Below, piece by piece: positions 45,910 through 53,552 of a stretch of 57,266 nt of DNA. Location of the stretch: positions 1-57,266 of the forward strand of contig VEXF01000009.1 of the NCBI GenBank assembly GCA_009391275.1, given 5' to 3'. Every line of letters starts with the position of its first letter. Within the stretch, counting starts at the first letter, position 1. The notes under the pieces are model-generated. The model saw only the letters and a list, made by a program, of their open reading frames with translations. It did not search any database and was not told where the DNA came from. This DNA comes from SAR202 cluster bacterium AD-804-J14_MRT_500m (lineage in GTDB: Bacteria > Chloroflexota > Dehalococcoidia > UBA3495 > GCA-2712585). The translations under genes were made by a program, and so were the position numbers.

Positions 45910-47022
45910 ATGTACTCGTCTAAAATCCTTAAAGTTGTATTGTTACTGTCCCTACTCGCCCTAGTAGTCCCATTCAGTGTAGTCAAGGGGCAGGTGGCGG
46001 GATCCGCTGTCATACGAGACTCCTCAGCTGGTCTATCAGACCAGGTTTCGGTCACGTTGACAGATGTTCCGGCCTTAGGAGCAGCAGAGGTGTATGAAGG
46101 CTGGTTAATCTCCGACGACGGATCGGCCAGCCTTAGCATAGGGATCTTATCAGTTGACTCAGATGGAGTTATCGACACATCCGACGATCCCTACACCAAT
46201 GCCGATGGAGCTAACCTAGCTTCTGGTTACGACAAGTTTGTAATCACCATAGAGCCAGTCCCAGACGATGATGCAGCTTCATCAGGAAATGTCGCATTCT
46301 CAGACCAAATTCCAACCGACGGGATGGCACACATCAGACACCTGCTATCATCGGCACCAGGAACCACCAAAGGCATAACGGTCGGACTCTGGGAACAAAC
46401 AAATGTGGCTCTAACCCATGCGAGTTCTGCATCCGATTCAACGGCGCTGGCAGACATACATGAATACGCGGCTCACGTCATCAACATCATTGAAGGTGCC
46501 GACGGAGCCAATTTTGTAGCCGACGAAGATAATCCTGGGGATGGGGTCGGAGTTTTGTCTTACGCATCTGACGCCCGAACCCACGCTGAACTCACCATCG
46601 CTGCAGTTTCTGGAGACGCCACATTCACCCTTTACGAACCCAACGTTTCTGAATCAGCGGATAATGTGGCAGATTGGGCCGGTCAAGCTAGGGATTTCGC
46701 TGTCTTAGCTCGAAGTCAGAGCAGCGCCTCTGTCGCCACGGCATTTGTTGCCAACGCCGAATCTTTGCTCGAGAGGGCCTTGAACGGGTATGACGCAGAT
46801 CGAGACGGCAGCATAGTAGCCGGAGGCAGCGAAGGCGGCGCTATCCAAGCGCAATCCAGCGCCCAAGATATGGCGACATACAACCCACGAGAAGGAGCTT
46901 CGCTCCCAGCTACGGGTGATACCAGTTGGTCAGTATTTGCTATTGCGGCGTTATCGGCAGGCGCAGTTCTAATAGCAATGGGCAGCATGTTAGTCCGGAG
47001 ATCTCGAACTCATTTAGCATAA
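45910..47022 (+). CDS. Secreted protein with C-terminal LPATG sorting signal
   Basis: A 370-residue exported protein. A signal peptide (VVLLLSLLALVVPFSVVKG) is followed by a beta-rich domain with VYEGWLISDDGSASLSIG, which resembles the extracytoplasmic domain of RskA-type anti-sigma factors. A middle region (IHEYAAHVINIIEGADG) has helical character, and DADRDGSI resembles a calcium-binding loop. The C terminus has LPATG at residues 332-336, a hydrophobic span of about 20 residues and VRRSR, a complete sortase signal. A sortase is not in the window. It is flanked by a strong promoter and a 22-bp terminator, so it is a single-gene unit and probably well expressed. Confidence 0.85.
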   Translation: MYSSKILKVVLLLSLLALVVPFSVVKGQVAGSAVIRDSSAGLSDQVSVTLTDVPALGAAEVYEGWLISDDGSASLSIGILSVDSDGVIDTSDDPYTNADGANLASGYDKFVITIEPVPDDDAASSGNVAFSDQIPTDGMAHIRHLLSSAPGTTKGITVGLWEQTNVALTHASSASDSTALADIHEYAAHVINIIEGADGANFVADEDNPGDGVGVLSYASDARTHAELTIAAVSGDATFTLYEPNVSESADNVADWAGQARDFAVLARSQSSASVATAFVANAESLLERALNGYDADRDGSIVAGGSEGGAIQAQSSAQDMATYNPREGASLPATGDTSWSVFAIAALSAGAVLIAMGSMLVRRSRTHLA

Positions 47023-47034
47023 AAGGTACTTTAC

Positions 47035-47082
47035 CCTAAGGTATAAAGACCCCCCCGAACGGGGGGGTCTTTATACCTTAGG
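47035..47082 (+). terminator. 22-bp perfect hairpin terminator
   Basis: CCTAAGGTATAAAGACCCCCCC pairs over all 22 positions with the downstream arm around a GAAC loop. The arm contains seven G-C pairs next to the loop and an A/T-rich outer part. It begins 12 bases after the stop of the surface protein gene. Its perfect symmetry means it could stop transcription in either direction. Confidence 0.9.
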
Positions 47083-47229
47083 CAACTCTGAATAGACTTC
47101 CTCAGACTGCTAACATTTGGATCATAGTTAATAGGATCGCCGAATCAACATGGTGTCAGCAAATAAGAGACCCCAACAATTCGACCGCTATCTTAGAAGC
47201 CCGGCGCCAACTCAATCAAGGAGATAATC

Positions 47230-47622
47230 ATGGTAGATAAAATACGCAACAATCATCCGGACATATCGCCAGCAAATGGGGCCGGAGTTAGGGCCATTAA
47301 GGCTGGGGATACCGTCTACCTATCCGGCTGCACTGCGTTGAATACCCCTGAGCAGGCGGCCGATGTCATCACACAGGCGAGAGTTACGCTGGACAAGATC
47401 AAACGGATCATAGCCGCCCACGGCGGGAAACCGTCTGATATTGTACGAATGACTATATTCGTCGTCGACATGCCGGCGTTCATGACTCGCTATCAAGAGT
47501 TCAACCAACTGATGGAAGACTTATTCAAAGATGGTGCCTATCCCACTAGTACTATAGTAGGCACAACTGGATTGGCTATCGCCACTATGAACATTGAAAT
47601 TGAAGTGACTGCCGTTTTATAA
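47230..47622 (+). CDS. RidA/YjgF family protein
   Basis: A 130-residue trimeric RidA-type protein. GDTVYLSGCTALNTPEQAADVITQ and a helix TLDKIKRIIAAHGGKPSDIV are typical, as is the C-terminal IEIEVTAVL. RidA deaminates reactive enamines and imines formed by PLP enzymes. The arginine that binds the carboxylate in active RidA is not clearly placed, so subtype is open. AAGGAGATAATC precedes the ATG. Two mini-redoxin genes follow. Confidence 0.88.
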   Translation: MVDKIRNNHPDISPANGAGVRAIKAGDTVYLSGCTALNTPEQAADVITQARVTLDKIKRIIAAHGGKPSDIVRMTIFVVDMPAFMTRYQEFNQLMEDLFKDGAYPTSTIVGTTGLAIATMNIEIEVTAVL

Positions 47623-47758
47623 ATCATCACTAGCGCTCTAGCATAAAGCGGCCATGGAACATTCACTTCACGGTATCTCAGATGTTGAGTTGACCCTTAC
47701 TTTGATCAATCGATAAAATAATGCGAGAATCTTTAGTACACCCATAAGGTTATTGATC

Positions 47759-47878
47759 TTGGCAAACCAAACTGGCAAACGTTACCTATGCTCCAATTGT
47801 GGTTCAGAGTTGCTCGTCACCAGAGGTGGTGAAGGAGCTTTGAAATGCTGTGGTAAGATTATGAACGTTAAAACCTAG
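47759..47878 (+). CDS. Desulforedoxin-like mini-protein 1
   Basis: A 39-residue protein, TTG start, with AAGG nine bases before it. The pattern GKRYLCSNCG ... LKCCG matches the desulforedoxin fold and the N-terminal domain of desulfoferrodoxin, in which two Cys pairs (CxxC and CC) bind one iron. The superoxide-reducing C-terminal domain is absent. It is too short for routine gene calling but has a clean frame, and a similar frame follows 21 bases later. Confidence 0.72.
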   Translation: MANQTGKRYLCSNCGSELLVTRGGEGALKCCGKIMNVKT

Positions 47879-47899
47879 GAGCAACAAACCTCTAATACA

Positions 47900-48043
47900 T
47901 TGCCAAACCAACTAGGAAAACGCTACTCGTGCACACAATGTGGAACCATAGTTTTATGCGTAAAACAAGGGGATGGAAACGTTGTTTGCTGTGACTCCGA
48001 AATGGAAATCCAGGCGCCTCGTCCCCTTCCTTCATCCGATTAG
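47900..48043 (+). CDS. Desulforedoxin-like mini-protein 2
   Basis: A 47-residue protein, TTG start, with GKRYSCTQCG ... VVCCD. It repeats the same start (PNQLGKRY versus ANQTGKRY) and metal-binding pattern as its neighbour, so the two arose by duplication. An additional Cys20 and a short Pro-rich tail are unique to this copy. It ends seven bases before the convergent prmC gene. Confidence 0.7.
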   Translation: MPNQLGKRYSCTQCGTIVLCVKQGDGNVVCCDSEMEIQAPRPLPSSD

Positions 48044-48050
48044 CGCCACG

Positions 48051-48917
48051 TTACAGATCGTTTCCAGATACTTCCATCACGAAAAGCCGGTCCAATCCTG
48101 CTAAGTCTTGTTCTATCGAGATAACGGCGTCACCAAATAATTCCATAGCCGTCTTTTCCAAAACTGGAGATTGGCCAGGGTCTATCTCTAGTAGTACTGT
48201 AGCCCTAGGAGCTAGTTTTGTTGCCGCCTGCTCTAATAATCTGATCAACTGATCCACTCCTTCACACCCGCCGTCTAACGCCGACCTAGGCTCACATCTA
48301 ACTTCCGGAGAGAGTTGATCCAATCTGCCAGTTGGAATATAAGGAAGGTTACCAACTAGAACATCAACCGGCCCATCAATATTCTCTAGAAGGTCACCCC
48401 TCATTAAAGTGATCCTTTCTCCTAGGTGATGGTTCTGAACGTTAACCCTCGCTACATCCAACGCCTCTGCCGATATATCGACAGCTAGTACGGTACACAT
48501 TGGCAAATGCATAGCCAAGTTAATAGCTATGCATCCAGATCCTGTGCCCACATCGACTACTACAAGAGAATCCTTTGCTAACCGCTCCAAGCAAACCAGC
48601 AATGCTCTCTCAACTAGCAGCTCTGTTTCAGACCGCGGCACCATGACTGCCGACGATACCTGAAGATCTACTCCATAAAACTCCCTATGGCCGAGAATAT
48701 ATGCTAATGGCTCTCTTTGAATCCGCCTAGCTACGATTGATTCTAAGTTTCCAAGCTGTTGAGAGGTTAAGACATCATTTTGGAAAGCATACAACCGATG
48801 CCTGGCGACTTGTAGCTCGTGAGACAATATCATTTCAGCTTCCAACCGAGGGTCAGGTATGTCTGCGTCTATCAAGCTCCCTCGCGTTTGATACAGAAAA
48901 TCTCTTAAGGTTGTCAT
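48051..48917 (-). CDS. prmC: Peptide chain release factor N5-glutamine methyltransferase PrmC
   Basis: A 288-residue SAM methyltransferase that modifies the Gln of the GGQ motif in release factors. It has an N-terminal helical domain (AEMILSHELQVARHRLYAF), the motif YILGHREFYGVDLQVSSAVMVPRSETE, SAM motif VVDVGTGSGCIAINLA and the catalytic segment GNLPYIPTG. The usual N-P-P-Y is N-L-P-Y here. It lies directly downstream of prfA on the same strand, the normal arrangement. Confidence 0.94.
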   Translation of the reverse strand: MTTLRDFLYQTRGSLIDADIPDPRLEAEMILSHELQVARHRLYAFQNDVLTSQQLGNLESIVARRIQREPLAYILGHREFYGVDLQVSSAVMVPRSETELLVERALLVCLERLAKDSLVVVDVGTGSGCIAINLAMHLPMCTVLAVDISAEALDVARVNVQNHHLGERITLMRGDLLENIDGPVDVLVGNLPYIPTGRLDQLSPEVRCEPRSALDGGCEGVDQLIRLLEQAATKLAPRATVLLEIDPGQSPVLEKTAMELFGDAVISIEQDLAGLDRLFVMEVSGNDL

Positions 48918-49019
48918 CTAACACCCCTTTGCAGATGCTGCCTTTCACCGTGCAAAGCCGAAATTCAAAATTCGACCCAGATATTTGGAGTCAGTCTGCC
49001 AACGAGGTGACAGAGTTTA

Positions 49020-50102
49020 TCAATTTCTTAATGTCGCCTCGAGCCCTCGAACTTGCTCGTCAACTACCAACGCATCCACCACTTCATCTAGCCAGCCATC
49101 CAAGATCTTCTGTATTCCAAAGAAGCTCTGCCCTATACGATGATCCGTGACCCTATCTTGCGGGTAATTGTAAGTTCGAATCTTTTCGGCACGATCTCCA
49201 GTACCCACCTGTGATCGTCTCACTTCTGTAATCTCGTCTACCTGGCGACGTTGTTCTTGTTCATACAACCGGGCTCTGAGGATCCCCATTGCCTTTGTCT
49301 TATTCTTAAACTGAGACCGCTCATCTTGGCATGTCACCACGATCCCTGTAGGCATGTGAACTAAACGAATTGCGGTCGCCACTTTGTTCACGTTCTGACC
49401 CCCATGTCCACCTGCATGAAAGACGTCAATTCGGAGATCATTCGGACTGATGGTGACCTCCACTTCTTCCGCTTCGGGCATTACAGCTACCGTGGCGGTA
49501 GACGTATGAAGTCTGCCTGACGTTTCAGTCAACGGCACTCGCTGAACTCGATGTACACCACGTTCGAATTTCAAGCGACTAAAAGCTCCTTCACCTTTTA
49601 CTTCAAAAGAAATCTCGTTAAATCCTCCCAGATTTGATGGATTGGAGTTTAAGGTTCCAACCGTCCATCCTCTATTTTGTGAATACCGTTCTATCATTCT
49701 AAAAAGGTCTGCAGCGAACAAACTCGCCTCTTGTCCTCCTGCACCCTTCCGAACTTCCACAATAACATTACGATCATCATTCGGGTCTCTCGGGAGTATA
49801 GCGAGACGAAGTTGCTGCTCTAATATGTCTGTTCTCTGATTAAGATCAGCAATCTCCTCTTGAGCAAGATCCACCAATTCCTGATCTTCGGCAGCGTCAA
49901 GAATCTCCAGCGCATCTTTTTGTTGCTCCGAGGCACGCTTAAATTCATTGTTCAAATTGACAGTCTTCTCGATGTTTGCCCGTTCTTTTGCCAAAATTTG
50001 GATTCGTTCGTAGTCCACGGAAACATCAGGATCCGCCATAAGATCCGCCAATTCATGATATCGGGCTTCTATTGCATCGAGTTTATCGGACAGAGTGCTC
50101 AT
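49020..50102 (-). CDS. prfA: Peptide chain release factor 1
   Basis: A 360-residue RF1, which ends translation at UAA and UAG. The GGQ motif appears as GGHGGQNVNKVATAIR, and the stop-codon recognition region as RVQRVPLTETSGRLHTSTATVAVMPEA, with P-L-T at the PxT position. The C terminus has YNYPQDRVTDHRIGQSF. The ATG at 50102 begins the operon with prmC. Confidence 0.95.
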   Translation of the reverse strand: MSTLSDKLDAIEARYHELADLMADPDVSVDYERIQILAKERANIEKTVNLNNEFKRASEQQKDALEILDAAEDQELVDLAQEEIADLNQRTDILEQQLRLAILPRDPNDDRNVIVEVRKGAGGQEASLFAADLFRMIERYSQNRGWTVGTLNSNPSNLGGFNEISFEVKGEGAFSRLKFERGVHRVQRVPLTETSGRLHTSTATVAVMPEAEEVEVTISPNDLRIDVFHAGGHGGQNVNKVATAIRLVHMPTGIVVTCQDERSQFKNKTKAMGILRARLYEQEQRRQVDEITEVRRSQVGTGDRAEKIRTYNYPQDRVTDHRIGQSFFGIQKILDGWLDEVVDALVVDEQVRGLEATLRN

Positions 50103-50449
50103 AATTTCAATCGTTGTGACAAGACGTCGACATCCAATTCTACGTCACCTATCTTCATACCAACAAGACCAAGGATTCCACGTATCTTCATTGGTATAGT
50201 AAGGAGTGGTATCACATAATAACCCATCACAACGCATTGTAAAAAATTCTTAATTGCATATGGCAAATGAATCTGATACTCCCACACCAACTTGATTGAT
50301 CAATCTTTCTCTATGAATTGGCATGATAGTAATTTTAATGTCTGTTGCTCACATCTTTCTTTCGGTTTATAACAGCGGTCAATATGACACAAGTGAATAT
50401 CATGAAACACCAAGGCAAGGTATGAGCAAAAGCGGCTCTAATTTGTAGA
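50103..50449. other. 347-base gap between prfA and the amidase gene
   Basis: Both flanking genes run on the minus strand. A 63-codon frame at 50099-50290 overlaps the prfA start and has no recognisable features; I do not call it. TTGCCA with a 19-base-spaced TACAAT on the minus strand is a weak candidate prfA promoter. No tRNA, terminator or repeat was seen. Confidence 0.4.
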
Positions 50450-51862
50450 CTAAATCGGCGGTCGTCTGGTATGCCAATCCGTAGACTGTTGATAAGCATA
50501 CCCTGCGTTTAATGCAGTTGTTTCTTCAAATGGCCGTGCGGCCAGTTGAAGGCCAATCGGATGCCCGTTACTAAATCCACAAGGAACAGTAAGTGCCGGA
50601 AAGCCAGTCAGATTGAATGGCCTAGTGTATTGGGTCAACGCCGCTATAACGCCTATCTCTTGGCCATCTATTTTAAGTTGTTCTTCACCAATTTTTGGAG
50701 CTATCATGGGTTCCATAGGGCCCGCCAGTATATCCACATCTTGCAACAGTTGCGCAGTTGAATAGGTAAATGCCGCTCTAGCGCGTTGTGCACGTATATA
50801 ATCCACCCCTGATATAAACAACCCGGCTTCTATACGCCATCGAATCGATGGATCGTACTCATTCCCTCGTTTCAGAACCATGTCCCTATGAAACGCCGCG
50901 GCTTCTGCATAGAGAATTACTGTGGACATAGCCGCGGAATGATGGTACATGGGCCACGACACTTCTTTAACCTCAGCGCCCAACCGCGCGAGTACATCCA
51001 ACGCACGTTCTACAGCATTCTTTATTTCGACGTCGACTGGTACTTCAAAATATTCTTTGGGCACACCAATTCGAAGCCCCCGTACATCCCCAGTCAAAGC
51101 GGCGCGGTAATCCGACAAAGGGGCGTCAATTGATGCCGGATCCCTGGGATCATGTCCAGCAATCACTTTCAACGCGAGCGCGCAGTCCTCTACGGTTCGA
51201 CCCATAGGGCCTGGATGATCCAAAGACCACGACAATGGGACAAGACCATATCGGCTCACTCTCCCATACGTCGGCTTGATGCCAGACAAACCGCAGAGAG
51301 CACTCGGGATCCTGATAGATCCACCTGTATCAGTCCCCATTGTAATCGTACATTGTCCTGCTGCTGCTGCTGACCCAGATCCCCCACTAGAACCACCGGT
51401 GATCCGATCGGGGTCCCAAGGATTATGCATATCTCCATAATCACGATTAAGTCCAGTCGGACCGAAGGCGAACTGATGCATATTCAGTTTCCCAAAAAGA
51501 ATTGCTCCTGCGTCCTTAAATCTCTCGGCTACAGCGCCATCGTGCGTAGGCATAAAGCCATCATAGATTTTTGATCCAGAGGTATTTGGCATCCCTTCCA
51601 CATAATAGATGTCTTTTAAGCCAACAGGGATTCCATGCAGAGGCCCACGATAATTACCAGATTGTATCTCTTTCTCTGCCAGTTTTGCGGCTTCCAGCGC
51701 TCTTTCACCAGGCCGAGTTATAAAAGAGTTCAGAACATCTTCTGTTTCTTCTACACGATCCAGGTGAGCTTGCACAACCTCCACCGGAGATACTCGTCCG
51801 GAGCTAATTTGAACAGACAGATCGTCCGCACTCATATAGCAAAGTTCGTTAGCTGGCATCAT
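50450..51862 (-). CDS. Amidase, GatA-like (amidase signature family)
   Basis: A 470-residue amidase signature enzyme with the Ser-cisSer-Lys triad: Lys83 (VGLKDIY), a Ser in GGSSGGSGSAAAAG near 158, and Ser182 (GTDTGGSIRIPS). It hydrolyses amide bonds. Similarity to GatA runs throughout (KPTYGRVSRYGLVP, GHDPRDPAS, GVPKEYF), and its upstream neighbour is GatC-like. There is no gatB nearby, so it may be either the tRNA amidotransferase subunit or a free amidase with a small partner, as in AtzE-AtzG. Confidence 0.88.
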   Translation of the reverse strand: MMPANELCYMSADDLSVQISSGRVSPVEVVQAHLDRVEETEDVLNSFITRPGERALEAAKLAEKEIQSGNYRGPLHGIPVGLKDIYYVEGMPNTSGSKIYDGFMPTHDGAVAERFKDAGAILFGKLNMHQFAFGPTGLNRDYGDMHNPWDPDRITGGSSGGSGSAAAAGQCTITMGTDTGGSIRIPSALCGLSGIKPTYGRVSRYGLVPLSWSLDHPGPMGRTVEDCALALKVIAGHDPRDPASIDAPLSDYRAALTGDVRGLRIGVPKEYFEVPVDVEIKNAVERALDVLARLGAEVKEVSWPMYHHSAAMSTVILYAEAAAFHRDMVLKRGNEYDPSIRWRIEAGLFISGVDYIRAQRARAAFTYSTAQLLQDVDILAGPMEPMIAPKIGEEQLKIDGQEIGVIAALTQYTRPFNLTGFPALTVPCGFSNGHPIGLQLAARPFEETTALNAGYAYQQSTDWHTRRPPI

Positions 51863-52060
51863 CTATCCCCTTAGCGGGGAGAATGTATTTGATGGTTCTG
51901 TTTCCCCCACATCTATCTCTCGCAATTCCGCCACAGTCCGCATAATATTTTGAGCCTGAAAGTAAATCTCTTCCATGTGATCCTTGTCATTGGTATCTAG
52001 GCCGAGCTGACCGGCCATCTCGAAGAAAGCTTTTTTAGTGAGTTCGGTGGAGTTTCCCAT
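51863..52060 (-). CDS. Small GatC/AtzG-like amidase partner
   Basis: A 65-residue protein. The C-terminal VAELREIDVGETEPSNTFSP resembles the GatC end (ELDTSGVEP...), which wraps round GatA, while the N-terminal helix is like AtzG-type partners. Its TAG stop abuts the amidase ATG, a strong sign of a joint complex. The protein is shorter than a usual GatC of about 95 residues. Confidence 0.7.
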   Translation of the reverse strand: MGNSTELTKKAFFEMAGQLGLDTNDKDHMEEIYFQAQNIMRTVAELREIDVGETEPSNTFSPLRG

Positions 52061-52111
52061 TTTTTGCCTCTACCATTTGGATTCTGAAGTTAACAATCCT
52101 GCCTGAATGTC

Positions 52112-52423
52112 CTATATGGGCTTTTCTTTAATCTCAATCAACAAATTTCTGTGCTGCTTATCACCTGCGTTGGTAACACGGTGCGCTTCATGTGCACCTG
52201 AATACCGAAATACGCCTAGCGCTGGAGTTGTCTGATCCTTCGATCCATCCGCCAGCTCTCTATCAATTACACTATCCATCAAGCCTACGGTGATGTAATC
52301 CCACGTGTGATGATGCCAAGCACTAGATTCCCCTGGGTCTAGCACCAACTCCCAAATCTTCACTTTGTCATTTTCGAACAGGACATTAGTCCCTACCGAT
52401 CCTAACTCATGATTATCCGCCAT
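52112..52423 (-). CDS. Cupin domain protein
   Basis: A 103-residue single-domain cupin. The first cupin motif carries the metal ligands as WHHHTWDYITVGLMDSV, and the second is AHEAHRVTNAG. The small size and pattern resemble BauB-like beta-alanine-degradation cupins, but no specific reaction can be inferred. It lies between the GatC-like and the FAH-family genes on the same strand, with 51 and 133 base gaps. Confidence 0.85.
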   Translation of the reverse strand: MADNHELGSVGTNVLFENDKVKIWELVLDPGESSAWHHHTWDYITVGLMDSVIDRELADGSKDQTTPALGVFRYSGAHEAHRVTNAGDKQHRNLLIEIKEKPI

Positions 52424-52556
52424 GATTTAATGTCCTTTTCTGCGTTAAGCTACATTTGTAGTGGCCTCACGATGCCAAATCATCACAATTTGCTACTTCA
52501 TACGTCTCTTATTGGCATCTTAAATCAGTCGTCTATACCCGGTTCTCCTGGGCCGT

Positions 52557-53315
52557 CTAAGCTTCGTTTTTTACCGGATTTCGAAGGACACCTATACCTT
52601 CGATTTCTATCTCACACACGTCGCCGTCTTTTAGCTCTCCCGGCTTGCCCGGTGTCCCAGTATAAATCATATCACCTGGTTCCAACGTCATTGCTTTGGT
52701 TACGTGACTGATGACTGTCTGAAGATTAAACAAGAACAATTGTGTGCTTTCAGACTGGACTTCGGTACCGTTAACACGCGCTTTCAGCCGTAGGTTGTTA
52801 GGGTCTAAACCCGTGACAAGAAATGGGCCTGCCGGGCTAAACGTATCAGAAGACTTGGCACGCCACCATTGACCATCACCGCGTTGCCAATCCCTGGCGC
52901 TAACATCATTACCACAAGTGTATCCAAGCACATGATTTAACGCGTCGTCTACCGAAACGTTCTTACATCGATCTTTTATGACTGCGACCAACTCGCCTTC
53001 TTCATCAACCCTACCGTTAAACGCCTTGGGTATTACAATTGTATCCTCAGGTCCTATCAGGGACGAAGATGTCTTCAGAAATATGAGGGGCTCCTTTAAT
53101 GGTTCTCGTTCTCCTAAATGGCTTTTATAATTCAAACCCACGGCTACTATTTTGGCAGGCTGGCAAGGGGCTAGCAACTTAACACCAGAGATAGGATGTG
53201 TATGGTCCGTGACCTCAAATTTTTCGAATGGCGATGCAGTAATCTGTTTTACGATGTCTCCATCAACCACGCCGTACGCAATCTCACCGTGAGCCAAATA
53301 TCTGGCAAAAATCAT
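52557..53315 (-). CDS. Fumarylacetoacetate hydrolase family protein
   Basis: A 252-residue FAH-domain enzyme. AVGLNYKSHLGEREPLKEPLIFLK, the metal-binding EGELVAVI, GYTCGNDVSARDWQRGDGQWW and MIYTGTPGKPGELKDGD are typical of the C-C bond hydrolase and isomerase members that act on 2,4-dioxo acids in aromatic catabolism. The 60-residue N-terminal domain is also that of the family. Its promoter probably lies in the 53316-53440 region on the minus strand. Confidence 0.92.
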   Translation of the reverse strand: MIFARYLAHGEIAYGVVDGDIVKQITASPFEKFEVTDHTHPISGVKLLAPCQPAKIVAVGLNYKSHLGEREPLKEPLIFLKTSSSLIGPEDTIVIPKAFNGRVDEEGELVAVIKDRCKNVSVDDALNHVLGYTCGNDVSARDWQRGDGQWWRAKSSDTFSPAGPFLVTGLDPNNLRLKARVNGTEVQSESTQLFLFNLQTVISHVTKAMTLEPGDMIYTGTPGKPGELKDGDVCEIEIEGIGVLRNPVKNEA

Positions 53316-53442
53316 ATGCGATATGCCCTCCTTGTAAATCTCAATCTGTGATTTGCTGTCCCTATATTTGCCGTCATTCTAGAGGCAGTGGATATAATAA
53401 TCTAGACCCGTTTAGGATCGATCTTCACATAGCTAACGAACC

Positions 53443-53471
53443 TTGACACTTTAATTTGCCTTATCTATAAT
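53443..53471 (+). promoter_or_regulatory. Near-consensus sigma-70 promoter
   Basis: Perfect TTGACA (53443-53448) and perfect TATAAT (53466-53471) with 17 bases between. It is the best promoter match in the window and lies 82 bases before the DUF1800 gene, implying high basal expression of the pair that follows. Confidence 0.88.
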
Positions 53472-53552
53472 TCGGCCCATCCCTCAGTAGGCACAATTAG
53501 AAGTTGATGCCACCTCGGGGGGCTTTGGTATTTCACTTGGGAGGAGCGGTTG

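Noticed and set aside
50099..50290. A 63-codon minus-strand frame ahead of prfA
   Set aside because: No ribosome site, no family similarity that I can recognise, and it overlaps the prfA start; rpmE, sometimes found there, does not match.
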